The position numbers and the translations under genes are program-made. A stretch of 36,585 nucleotides of DNA, from the NCBI GenBank assembly GCA_031261525.1, contig JAISJM010000086.1:1-36585 (forward strand), given 5' to 3'. Shown piece after piece: positions 23,391-31,196 of this stretch (position 1 is the stretch's first letter; each line of letters begins with the position of its first letter). This DNA is from Eubacteriales Family XIII. Incertae Sedis bacterium. GTDB taxonomy: Bacteria; Bacillota; Clostridia; Peptostreptococcales; Anaerovoracaceae. The notes beneath the pieces are model-generated. The model ran no database searches. It saw nothing but the letters and a program-made list of their open reading frames with translations, and was not told the origin of the DNA.

Positions 23391-24566
23391 CTATATTCGA
23401 TAATCCACCAAATGATCCAATACCTCCTGAAACTCGGCAGGTAGTGGTGCGAAAAATTCCATATATTCCGCTGTCACAGGATGCACAAATCCAAGCGATC
23501 GAGCGTGGAGCATCTGCCCGGTTGTAAAACCCGAATCAGGCTTTCGCTGATAGACGCTGTCTCCAACCAATGGATGCCCAATATGTGCCATGTGGACGCG
23601 TATCTGATGTGTGCGACCAGTCTCAAGTTGTAACTCAACGAGTGTGTACACCCCGCGGAGGAATGGACGCTTCATGGAAATACCTAAGCCTCTCGACAAA
23701 GCAAAATCTCGTCCCAAATCTGAGTGGGTATCAGATGGAATTGGCGTGATAGATGACATCACAGCCGTTGAACTTACATTTGTCGATGCGGCAGGCTTTG
23801 CCGCTAGGACTGGCACGGGTCTGTCATCCGTATCATATCGTTCAAGAATCTTATAATGCGTGATTGCACGCCTTGCAAGATTTACATCATCTTTGACTAC
23901 AGCTTGGCGTTTTCGCTCTTTCGGATCGCGCCCAAGATACGTATCGATTGTTCCCGCCTCATCATTGAAACCACCTTTCACCAAAGCGACGTATTCGCGC
24001 CGCATCGAATGATCCGCGAGCTGTTTGCTGAGACACTGATGTGCCACATCAGATTTCGCAATGACAAGCAATCCCGAAGTATCCTTATCAATTCGGTGGA
24101 CAATTCCTGGTCTGATGACGCCATTGATGGATGATAACTTGCCGCCATTGCTTTCGATATGGTAGATCAACGCATTGACCAATGTCCCCGTCTCGTTGCC
24201 ATGTGCAGGATGTACGACCATATCTTTCGGCTTATTAATCACAATCAAATCATCGTCCTCATAGACAATGTCTAAAGCGATATCCTCACCAGTCACATCA
24301 AGCGGCACATCTTCAGGTGCATAGACCACAACGCGAGTTCCAAGAGGTAATTTTTCTTTTTTACTCGTAGCTAAAACAAAGTCGTCATCTCCGCGCATAT
24401 ACAATCGCACCAAACCATCCTCAATCAAGGATTGCGCCCGCGTGCGAGTAATGCCGTCCACATACAAAGAAATGAGCTTGTCAAGGCGCTCCGAAGTGTC
24501 TTTCTCAGACCCCGCTCCAACGACAAACTCACCTGCTATTTTAAGATTCCCTTTTATTGTAAGCAT
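23391..24566 (-). CDS. rluD: RluD-family 23S rRNA pseudouridine synthase
   Basis: The 391-residue enzyme has an S4-like N-domain (ERLDKLISLYVDGITRTRAQ, ~28-48), then the RluA/RluD catalytic fold: VINKPKDMVVHPAHGN, PGIVHRIDKDTSGLLVIAKS with the catalytic Asp in HRID.DTSG, and ETGRTHQIRVHMAHIGHPLV. The usual length is ~300; the excess is an insert of about 60 residues rich in Pro, Ala, Ser and Thr between YKILERY and YTLVELQLE (~250-310). The ATG directly follows the lspA stop (TAAATG), without its own ribosome site, so it is translationally coupled to lspA, the usual neighbour in Firmicutes. Confidence 0.93.
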   Translation of the reverse strand: MLTIKGNLKIAGEFVVGAGSEKDTSERLDKLISLYVDGITRTRAQSLIEDGLVRLYMRGDDDFVLATSKKEKLPLGTRVVVYAPEDVPLDVTGEDIALDIVYEDDDLIVINKPKDMVVHPAHGNETGTLVNALIYHIESNGGKLSSINGVIRPGIVHRIDKDTSGLLVIAKSDVAHQCLSKQLADHSMRREYVALVKGGFNDEAGTIDTYLGRDPKERKRQAVVKDDVNLARRAITHYKILERYDTDDRPVPVLAAKPAASTNVSSTAVMSSITPIPSDTHSDLGRDFALSRGLGISMKRPFLRGVYTLVELQLETGRTHQIRVHMAHIGHPLVGDSVYQRKPDSGFTTGQMLHARSLGFVHPVTAEYMEFFAPLPAEFQEVLDHLVDYRI

Positions 24567-25028
24567 TTATTTACGCACCATTTTATATTCCTTCCGAAAT
24601 TCTGCGAGACAGTAAAGTATAATGAGTCCTGCCCCAGTGCATACGCAGATATCAGCAAAATTAAAAATCGGAAAGCGATCGCCAACACTGATATAATCCA
24701 CGACCATACCAAGCCAGATACGATCAATCAGATTCCCGATGCCGCCAGCAACAATCAAAGACAACCCATAATCGATTAATTTTGAATGTGTCTGTTCCCG
24801 CATATATACTTGAACACCAATCAACGCGAGCAAAGCAATCGATGTAAACACAATCAAGAAAGTCGTCTTTCCCTCTAAAAGACTGAAAGCAACCCCTTCG
24901 TTGTAAAGCAATCTAAATGACAAAAACGGAAGCAATATATGATCCGTACCAATTTCAAAATGGGATGTAATCAAAAATTTTGTTCCTTGGTCAATTGCAA
25001 TGAGTGCAATCATAATAAAATATGGCAT
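24567..25028 (-). CDS. lspA: Lipoprotein signal peptidase
   Basis: ATG at 25028, 5 bases after TAGGAGG, gives 153 residues, the normal size; the longer frame begins inside a terminator. Four membrane helices are visible. Family signatures: YNEGVAFSLL (NxGxAF), GGIGNLIDR with the first catalytic Asp, and VVDYISV plus FNFADICVCTG with the second Asp (FN.AD). It cleaves the signal peptide of diacylglyceryl-modified prolipoproteins at the membrane. A hairpin just upstream separates it from divIVA. Confidence 0.96.
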   Translation of the reverse strand: MPYFIMIALIAIDQGTKFLITSHFEIGTDHILLPFLSFRLLYNEGVAFSLLEGKTTFLIVFTSIALLALIGVQVYMREQTHSKLIDYGLSLIVAGGIGNLIDRIWLGMVVDYISVGDRFPIFNFADICVCTGAGLIILYCLAEFRKEYKMVRK

Positions 25029-25044
25029 AAAGCCTCCTAGTAAT

Positions 25045-25075
25045 AAAAAAGTGTGACATAACATCACACTAAAAA
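25045..25075 (-). terminator. Terminator between divIVA and lspA
   Basis: AGTGTGA / TCACACT (25050-25070) with a 7-base loop is followed on the minus strand by TTTTTTATTA. It ends the sepF-ylmG-divIVA transcript or attenuates entry into lspA-rluD, whose ATG is 22 bases further on. Confidence 0.8.
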
Positions 25076-25100
25076 TGTAAATCTATGAATGATTATTATC

Positions 25101-25736
25101 TCATTTTCTAATAGTCTTGTCAAAAATTTGAGTATTTGACGCGTTTGACGAATTCGATGTAGGTATCTTTGATGGCGATAAAGTATCAAAACTTGTGCTC
25201 GCACTCGATGCTTGATCGTTATAGGTCTTAAACAAATCAAGTGGATCTCCATGAAGACCATCAATATCCAAGATATCCTTTTCCTGAATAAATTCCTCTC
25301 CAATCGCCTCAAAACGTTCAATCTCATCAAGGAGCATTCTCTTATATCGTTGCTTAAAGGACGCCCACTGCATATTCATGGTGCGAGCATCTTCCGTGAT
25401 ACGCGTCACTGAATTTTTTGCTTCCATAATGATGGATTCTGCCTCAATTTGAGCATTCTTAATAATGAGCTCGGCATGTTTATCCGCACTTTTGGAAATC
25501 TCCTCAATCAGTTGCTTGGCTGTATCCACAGACTTATAGACCGATTGCTCAGAACCACGGAATTGCTGAACATCATTTGTCAGGGAACGGACTTTCTGCT
25601 TCAGTAAGACGTTTTCACGTATGAGCTCGTCCATATCCTCTGTCAATATATCAAGAAATTCATCGACCTCTTCTTCGGCATATCCCTTTTTAGATATCGT
25701 GAACTCTTTCGATTGTATATCGCTTGGCTTAATCAT
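25101..25736 (-). CDS. divIVA: DivIVA-family cell division / polarity protein
   Basis: The 211-residue protein begins MIKPSDIQSKEFTISKKGYA then EEEVDEFLDIL, the membrane-binding N-terminal domain of DivIVA (…F..a..GY...EVD.FLD.i). It is followed by coiled coil (~30-140) and a Ser/Asn/Thr-rich tail (~170-211). DivIVA binds negatively curved membrane at septa and poles. Location at the end of the ylmE-sepF-ylmG block is the classic arrangement in Gram-positives. Confidence 0.94.
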   Translation of the reverse strand: MIKPSDIQSKEFTISKKGYAEEEVDEFLDILTEDMDELIRENVLLKQKVRSLTNDVQQFRGSEQSVYKSVDTAKQLIEEISKSADKHAELIIKNAQIEAESIIMEAKNSVTRITEDARTMNMQWASFKQRYKRMLLDEIERFEAIGEEFIQEKDILDIDGLHGDPLDLFKTYNDQASSASTSFDTLSPSKIPTSNSSNASNTQIFDKTIRK

Positions 25737-25755
25737 ATACCACCATCATCCTTTT

Positions 25756-26067
25756 TTAAAAAAATGTAAATATAGCGATCAGTAATCTGATGATGACATT
25801 TCGCAAGAAAGAAATTGCAACAACGCATACGATAAGTGATAAATCAAACATACCAGTATTAAATCTACTCAAAAGATTTCGTACTGGGCGTATAAATGGT
25901 TCTGTAAACCACAACACAATTCCGTTAATTTTAAAGAGAATTGGTGGCGTCGACCTACCAGAAAACGGTCCAACGAACCAACTCAATATTGCTCGCGCAA
26001 CCAAAGCAGCAACGAGCACATCACAAAAAATAGATATGGCATTTACCAATAAACCTAATAAAGTCAT
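25756..26067 (-). CDS. ylmG: YggT/YlmG-family membrane protein
   Basis: The 103-residue protein shows two YggT-type hydrophobic segments: one near residues 5-32 ending ARAILSWFVGPF, the other near 75-100. WFTEPFIRPVRNLLSRF between them is the family motif (…tEPil.p.r.ll). It has a role in septum or nucleoid organisation that is poorly defined. It lies between sepF and divIVA; the spacing to the nearest GAGG is long (12 bases), so expression may rely on coupling. Confidence 0.92.
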   Translation of the reverse strand: MTLLGLLVNAISIFCDVLVAALVARAILSWFVGPFSGRSTPPILFKINGIVLWFTEPFIRPVRNLLSRFNTGMFDLSLIVCVVAISFLRNVIIRLLIAIFTFF

Positions 26068-26076
26068 ATGAATTAA

Positions 26077-26685
26077 TTACCTCTTCCATGACATGTCAGA
26101 ATTTGCTGCAAAGTTGATGCCATCCCCTTCGTTATCAGAAGCTACTTCAACATTGTCAGGTGTGTACATGAAGATTAATGAAGAAAGTTTCTCTACACGG
26201 CAACCAAGCGCATACACTGCGCCGCTGAGGAAATCATAAATCTTGCGCTGTACTTCAACATCCAGCCCTTCCAAATTGACGATGACAGGTCTCTTTGCTC
26301 TCAAGCTATCGACAATCTTTGCACTTTCCTCAAAGCAAGTCGGTCGATTCACAACAATTTTATATTGTCTTGTAATCGCACTGATGCTTCTATCCTTCAT
26401 TGGGATTAAATTTTCTCTATCGTTATCTTTTTCCATCGTATAACTTGACCTCTGTGATCTTGTACCAAATGTACCTGTTGCAGTACTATAACTTGTAGGT
26501 ACACCATAACCATAATTTTCAGCACCAACAGCTTTTTTTACGTGAGCAGCTGGGGCATTTGCACGCTCAGACTTTGTAACTGTAATGATTTCATCGGCGC
26601 GCGCAGTAGATTCTTCTTCTACATACTCCTCTTCATAATCATCCAATGTGACCAATTTTTTGACCCTATCAAATATACCTGCCAT
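26077..26685 (-). CDS. sepF: SepF, FtsZ-membrane anchor
   Basis: The 202-residue protein starts MAGIFDRVKKLVTL, an amphipathic membrane-binding helix; of two adjacent ATGs (26688, 26685) the second has better spacing from GGAAGGAG. A disordered linker (~25-105) precedes the SepF core: YKIVVNRPTCFEESAKIVDS, RPVIVNLEGLDVEVQRKIYD and FLSGAVYALGCRVEKLSSLI. The linker is longer than usual. It overlaps the ylmE stop, so the two are translationally coupled. Confidence 0.95.
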   Translation of the reverse strand: MAGIFDRVKKLVTLDDYEEEYVEEESTARADEIITVTKSERANAPAAHVKKAVGAENYGYGVPTSYSTATGTFGTRSQRSSYTMEKDNDRENLIPMKDRSISAITRQYKIVVNRPTCFEESAKIVDSLRAKRPVIVNLEGLDVEVQRKIYDFLSGAVYALGCRVEKLSSLIFMYTPDNVEVASDNEGDGINFAANSDMSWKR

Positions 26686-27443
26686 CATTTTCTCCTTCCA
26701 AATATCGCTGTACCAATTCTTACAATCGTAGAGCCTTCTTCAATCGCAACTTCGAAATCCCCACTCATACCCATAGACAAGATATCCATGTCCGCCCCAA
26801 TACTTGGGAGATTGTCTTTAATCTGCTCCAATAACTGCCGCGTTTTTCTGAAATAACCTCTCGCATCTTCAGGGTCGTCTACCGCCATTGCAATTGTCAT
26901 AAGCCCTCTCACCCGCAAATGCCCACAATGAGCAGTAATCTCACGGACAAGCTGGATTGCATCTCCCGCCGCCACACCTGATTTACTATCTTCCTCCGAG
27001 ACGTTTACCTGAATGAGGATATCCACTGGCGTCGGTAGCTCTAGGGCTGCAGCACGTTTGTCGATTTCTTCCGCCAAAGCCAAAGAATCAACACCATGAA
27101 TAAGCGAAACTTTACCAATAATCTGACGTACTTTATTCCTCTGAAGATGACCAATCATGTGCCATTTGACACTTGGTGCATCGTTCAATGCAGATGCTCT
27201 TTCGTTGATTTCATCGTATTTTGCAGTAATCTCTTGAACTTTATTTTCACCGAGCTCATGGAGCCCGAGTTCAATTGCTGGCATAATTTCTGAAGCAGTT
27301 CTCGTCTTGGATACTGCAAGCAAAAGAATATCATTTGGATCGCGACCTGACCTTGCGCATGCAGACTCTATTCTAGAGCGAATCTCTTTTATACTAGTAT
27401 CCATATTGGATTTATATGTATCATTGACATTTTCCTCGTCCAT
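26685..27443 (-). CDS. ylmE: YggS/PLPBP-family pyridoxal phosphate homeostasis protein
   Basis: The 252-residue protein has the fold-type III PLP barrel. LLAVSKTRTASEI holds the PLP lysine, ELGLHELGENKVQEI and WHMIGHLQRNKVR are family signatures, as are RVRGLMTIAM and ILSMGMSGDFEVAIEEGSTI with the phosphate-binding SMGMS.D. The ATG at 27443 (MDEENVN) is taken; an in-frame TTG at 27464 exists but AAAGGA lies within that extension. It binds PLP without known catalysis and is linked to amino acid and vitamin B6 balance. Confidence 0.94.
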   Translation of the reverse strand: MDEENVNDTYKSNMDTSIKEIRSRIESACARSGRDPNDILLLAVSKTRTASEIMPAIELGLHELGENKVQEITAKYDEINERASALNDAPSVKWHMIGHLQRNKVRQIIGKVSLIHGVDSLALAEEIDKRAAALELPTPVDILIQVNVSEEDSKSGVAAGDAIQLVREITAHCGHLRVRGLMTIAMAVDDPEDARGYFRKTRQLLEQIKDNLPSIGADMDILSMGMSGDFEVAIEEGSTIVRIGTAIFGRRK

Positions 27444-27476
27444 GCACTTACCAAATCCTTTCAATTATGTCAAATA

Positions 27477-28493
27477 TTAATACCCCTCTGCGATGGGATC
27501 GTATAATATCTCTTCGTAGTAACTTACTGTAGGAACAGAATTCCCATCAGCATCAATATAAGTCCCAGAACTGATGATGGATTTTGCACCTGTCTGTCTG
27601 ATGATATTGACAGGAATCCATTGATAACGTCCATTTTCCTGCCTTGCCCAGACGCCATAACGGTCATCTTTTTTGTACAAACTTTTTTGATCAACAATCA
27701 AACCGCTATATTCCGCGGAGACAACATCCATCGTCATCTTACGAAACTGTGCCATACGCTCATAATACATATCACTTTGGAGAACAACCATAAAATCATC
27801 ACCCTTTTGTGTGATTGACTTCGTCGTTGCGCGCACCTGTTTGCCACCAAGATTGACGTTCACTGTCGTATCTTGTATAAAGTGTGCATTTTGACCTGTC
27901 TGCGCATCTACAAAGAATACCATATACCAAATATTGTTATCAGTCAACTTATAAATTGGCTGACCGGTCTGTATTGATGTATTTTCGAGCTCTGTAAGGT
28001 CACTTTCAGTATTTTCTAAATCTTCTTTCGTGATTTCTGAAATCTTGTCTGGCGCGTATTTCTTCTCGTAACCATCCACATAATAGCTTACGATTCCTGT
28101 AAATGGTGCTGTAAAATTCTCTGTAACCTCTGCACTTCCAGAAGCTCTAGCAAGAATATCTGCATATTCGTTGTCAGATCCACTCCCACTTGTTACATCT
28201 AAGATGGGTACGCCATTTCGGACTTTCGTACCTTCCTTCAAGGGATTCTCAATCTTGCCGCTTCGGCTTGATAGAAAAAGTGTCTCATCTCTTACAATCA
28301 GCACATCTGCCTTGTCAACGACAGGAAGTTCACCGTACTCAATGATAACGGTCTTCTCCATCGCACCTTTTAAGGAAGGCAATGCATAGACAACAACAAT
28401 CAATGCCGCAATAATGAGCAGATACAAGACAATAATCAAATTGCGCTTTAATTTACTTTTGGGTTTTCGAGTACCTTCATCTTTCGCTACCAT
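27477..28493 (-). CDS. HlyD-like membrane-fusion/adaptor protein next to the sepF cluster
   Basis: The 338-residue protein has a basic N-terminus, one membrane helix (~20-42, NLIIVLYLLIIAALIVVVYA) and an extracytoplasmic part. Lipoyl/barrel-sandwich half-motifs appear at ~65-110 (GKIENPLKEGTKVRNGVPIL) and again at ~125-140 (FTAPFTGIVSYYVDGYE), followed by beta-rich sequence. This matches the HlyD-related proteins that clostridia often keep beside ylmE-sepF. There is no transporter partner nearby, so its job is open; a role in envelope assembly is inference. Confidence 0.75.
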   Translation of the reverse strand: MVAKDEGTRKPKSKLKRNLIIVLYLLIIAALIVVVYALPSLKGAMEKTVIIEYGELPVVDKADVLIVRDETLFLSSRSGKIENPLKEGTKVRNGVPILDVTSGSGSDNEYADILARASGSAEVTENFTAPFTGIVSYYVDGYEKKYAPDKISEITKEDLENTESDLTELENTSIQTGQPIYKLTDNNIWYMVFFVDAQTGQNAHFIQDTTVNVNLGGKQVRATTKSITQKGDDFMVVLQSDMYYERMAQFRKMTMDVVSAEYSGLIVDQKSLYKKDDRYGVWARQENGRYQWIPVNIIRQTGAKSIISSGTYIDADGNSVPTVSYYEEILYDPIAEGY

Positions 28494-28542
28494 ACAATAT
28501 TACCTTATCTTTCCATATTCATAAAGCCTAATACGTCTTTTG

Positions 28543-29403
28543 TCACGAAAATGTCAATATATATTTTTTCAATAATTCAAGTTTTTTCTTCCCAAGTCCG
28601 ACTTTATCATCTTTGTGCATACGTACATATTTTGACCATAAATCAGGACGTCTACTCTTTGTGAGAATCAGACTCTGTTCATACCGCCAAAGTTCAATCA
28701 GCTGATGATTACCACTCAATAGTACTTCTGGGACATCCATATCCGCATAAGTTGCGGGTCTTGTGTATTGTGGATATTCAAGTAATCCAGAGTAAATGGA
28801 CTCTTCGTCATGTGAATCTTCGTTGCCAAGCACGCCAGGAATAAATCTTGCCATCGAGTCGATTAATACCATCGAAGCAAGTTCGCCTCCTGTGAGAACA
28901 TAATCACCAATGGAGACTTCCTCAAAATCGTAATAATCCAAAACACGCTGGTCGACACCTTCGTAATGCCCACACAAAATGACAATCTCTTTCTCTCGGC
29001 TCAATTCCAAACTGAGTTCATAATCTAAGACTCTACCGCGTGGTGACATATAGAGGTAACGTGGTGATATCTTCGAGGAGATTCCCTCCTGCGTAGAAAT
29101 AGCGGATATTTCAGTACGATCCTCAAGAATGTCGTTATTCCCTTGGATCACAGTCTCCACACCAATCGTGTCAACCGTGTCGATTGCGTCAATTGCGTCA
29201 AAAAGTGGCTGTGGCATCAATAACATGCCAGCACCACCTCCATAGGGTGAATCATCGGCATTGTTATGTTTATTTTCCGCATAATCTCTAAAATTAATCA
29301 AATCGACATTCAAGATTTCTGAAGAAATCGCTCGCCCCAAGATACTAGATTGGAGCATCGAGTCATACATCTCTGGGAATAATGTCAATATATGTATATT
29401 CAA
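28543..29403 (-). CDS. trmD: tRNA (guanine-N1)-methyltransferase with internal insertion
   Basis: The TTG at 29403 is preferred: AAGGA lies 7 bases before it and the product then begins NIHILTLFPEMY, as in the family. It methylates G37 of tRNAs using S-adenosylmethionine. DDSPYGGGAGMLLMPQPLFD, YMSPRGRVLD, LCGHYEGVDQRV and the trefoil-knot loop EVSIGDYVLTGGELASMVLI are diagnostic. The 286 residues exceed the usual ~245; the excess is a ~40-residue insert (IDTVDTIGVETVIQGNNDIL onward) between the PLFDAI helix and the first knot strand. It starts 5 bases after sppA, separated from its usual partner rimM. Confidence 0.95.
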   Translation of the reverse strand: MNIHILTLFPEMYDSMLQSSILGRAISSEILNVDLINFRDYAENKHNNADDSPYGGGAGMLLMPQPLFDAIDAIDTVDTIGVETVIQGNNDILEDRTEISAISTQEGISSKISPRYLYMSPRGRVLDYELSLELSREKEIVILCGHYEGVDQRVLDYYDFEEVSIGDYVLTGGELASMVLIDSMARFIPGVLGNEDSHDEESIYSGLLEYPQYTRPATYADMDVPEVLLSGNHQLIELWRYEQSLILTKSRRPDLWSKYVRMHKDDKVGLGKKKLELLKKYILTFS

Positions 29404-29407
29404 TGGC

Positions 29408-31027
29408 TTATCCTTCATAGAGATACATCAATCCAAGATGATTATTTCCTTCGAGTGCTTCGAGCGCAAGTTGAAGCTCGGTCTTTGCTTTTGCCTGCAC
29501 AAGCTGCTTGTAGATAGGAGAATCGGCACTCATAAACATATCAATCAATCTCGTTTCGCCATCCTGCTTGAGTTCGAAAATCTGGATATTGTTATCCTCG
29601 ACTTCAGCTCTGATTGCATCAATCAGCTCGCGTTCTGTGCCGACTTCATCAATGAGTCCATTTGCCTGTGCTTGTCTTGATGAATAAATGCGGCCATCGG
29701 CAAGCACTTTGACATCTTCGACATCCATACCGCGACCCTCTGCAACGATATTGACAAAATCCGCATAGCTTTCATCTACGAGTGACTGAATGATTGCCTT
29801 CTGTTCCTCTGTCATATGTTCTGTCGAAGATCCCATGCCTTTATTTGCACCCGATGTGATGTCAACGGCATCAACGCCAAGCTTATCCAGCAAATCTTTC
29901 ATGTCATAAAATGTCCCATAAATGACTCCGATAGAGCCTGTCAAAGTATTTTTGTTGGCATAAATTTTATCCGCTGGTGCTGAGATGTAATAGCCACCAG
30001 AAGCGGCAGTATGCCCCATGTATACGTATACTGGACGCGCTGTGGCTTCCTTGTAATCCTTAATCGCAGAATATAATTCTTCGGATTCATAAACTGCGCC
30101 ACCAGGCGAATCGACATAAATAATCAAGCCTTTATTGTGCTCGTCATCCCGAATCTGGGCAATTTTATCGATTGAGAATTGATGATGATAAGCCGTTGTC
30201 GTAGATGTATAAGAATCATTTGTATCGCCAATGGTGCCGACCACGTAAAGCTTTGCAATATAGTCATTCGTTGGAAGTGATAATTCTGTCGTCGCACTGT
30301 TCCCAAACCATCGCATCGCACCGATGATAAGACTAAGCGCGCAAATGGCGACAATGATGATAATCGCAATGACGACCCCGCGATTCTTTTTCTTGTACGG
30401 TCTACCATAAGGCTGCCCATATTGCGGCGAAGATTGCGCATAGGGACCAGCGCCTTGCTGCGGATTCGTGTATTGCGACTGAGTGTATTGAGCTTGCGTG
30501 TATTGGGCTTGCGTATATTGTGGACCATATTGAGATTGCGCAGCCTGCGATTGCGTGTATTGTGAACCATGTTGCGATTGCGCAGCCTGCGATTGCGTGT
30601 ATTGTGAACCTTGTTGCGATTGCGTAAATTGAGCTTGCGCATCCGATTGCATATCTGCTTGAGCATGCTGAGCTTGCGCAGCTTGAGATTGTGTATCGGC
30701 TTTTGTGTATTGAACTTGCGCAGTCTGCCCAGCACCAAAATTCGTCGATTGCGCAGCATGTTGCTGTCCATCTTGTGGCTGCGATGTCTGCTGTTGCTGA
30801 CTGTTTTGTAGCTGAGACACTCCTTGTGTGGAAGCAGTCGCATAGGATTGTGGCTGATGCGGTACATCCGATTGCGGTACATCCGATTTCTGTACAGCTT
30901 GAGATTGCTGAGCATCCGATTGCGGCACCGCTTGAGATTGTCGCCCATCCAATTTCTGCGCATCATCCTCCGGCACATTTTGAGCCTCTAAATTTGTCTG
31001 TTCAAATTCATTTCGATTATCGTCCAT
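29408..31027 (-). CDS. sppA: SppA-type signal peptide peptidase with Q-rich N-terminal domain
   Basis: The 539-residue protein has a disordered N-terminal region of ~215 residues, Gln/Ser/Ala/Tyr-rich, with repeats such as SQYTQSQAAQSQ and QYTQAQYTQ. One membrane helix follows (~219-241, GVVIAIIIIVAICALSLIIG), then the S49 protease domain: IIYVDSPGGAVYESEEL, the nucleophile Ser in GHTAASGGYYISAPAD, LTGSIGVIYGTFYD, and the general-base Lys in SGANKGMGSS. Without the head it would be ~325 residues, the Bacillus SppA size. The topology puts the Q-rich head in the cytoplasm and the protease outside. ATG follows GGAG with 7-base spacing. Confidence 0.94.
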   Translation of the reverse strand: MDDNRNEFEQTNLEAQNVPEDDAQKLDGRQSQAVPQSDAQQSQAVQKSDVPQSDVPHQPQSYATASTQGVSQLQNSQQQQTSQPQDGQQHAAQSTNFGAGQTAQVQYTKADTQSQAAQAQHAQADMQSDAQAQFTQSQQGSQYTQSQAAQSQHGSQYTQSQAAQSQYGPQYTQAQYTQAQYTQSQYTNPQQGAGPYAQSSPQYGQPYGRPYKKKNRGVVIAIIIIVAICALSLIIGAMRWFGNSATTELSLPTNDYIAKLYVVGTIGDTNDSYTSTTTAYHHQFSIDKIAQIRDDEHNKGLIIYVDSPGGAVYESEELYSAIKDYKEATARPVYVYMGHTAASGGYYISAPADKIYANKNTLTGSIGVIYGTFYDMKDLLDKLGVDAVDITSGANKGMGSSTEHMTEEQKAIIQSLVDESYADFVNIVAEGRGMDVEDVKVLADGRIYSSRQAQANGLIDEVGTERELIDAIRAEVEDNNIQIFELKQDGETRLIDMFMSADSPIYKQLVQAKAKTELQLALEALEGNNHLGLMYLYEG

Positions 31028-31071
31028 ACTGATTCTCCGTCAAATTATTATTAAAAGTACTTATGGCAACC

Positions 31072-31175
31072 GCCGAAAACCTCAGCACATATGACGTACG
31101 CCATACGCACGGAGACTTTTCGGAGGCTACCACTGTAACATTTGCCTCCAGTGCCTCACACAACGGTGCACCGTT
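31072..31175. repeat. Structured spacer between thrS and sppA
   Basis: The 169-base spacer contains CCGAAAA / TTTTCGG (31073-31123), GGAGGC / GCCTCC (31122-31149) that overlaps it, and the perfect palindrome AACGGTGCACCGTT (31162-31175). No U-run follows on the minus strand, so a terminator is not demonstrated. Two of the stems exclude each other. Confidence 0.4.
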
Positions 31176-31196
31176 CTATTTTGGCCTTGTATCTGT

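Noticed and set aside
30124..30978. 284-codon open frame overlapping sppA in another frame of the same strand
   Set aside because: Its Arg/Asn-rich repeats are the frame-shifted reading of the Gln-rich repeats of sppA; no domain and no ribosome site.
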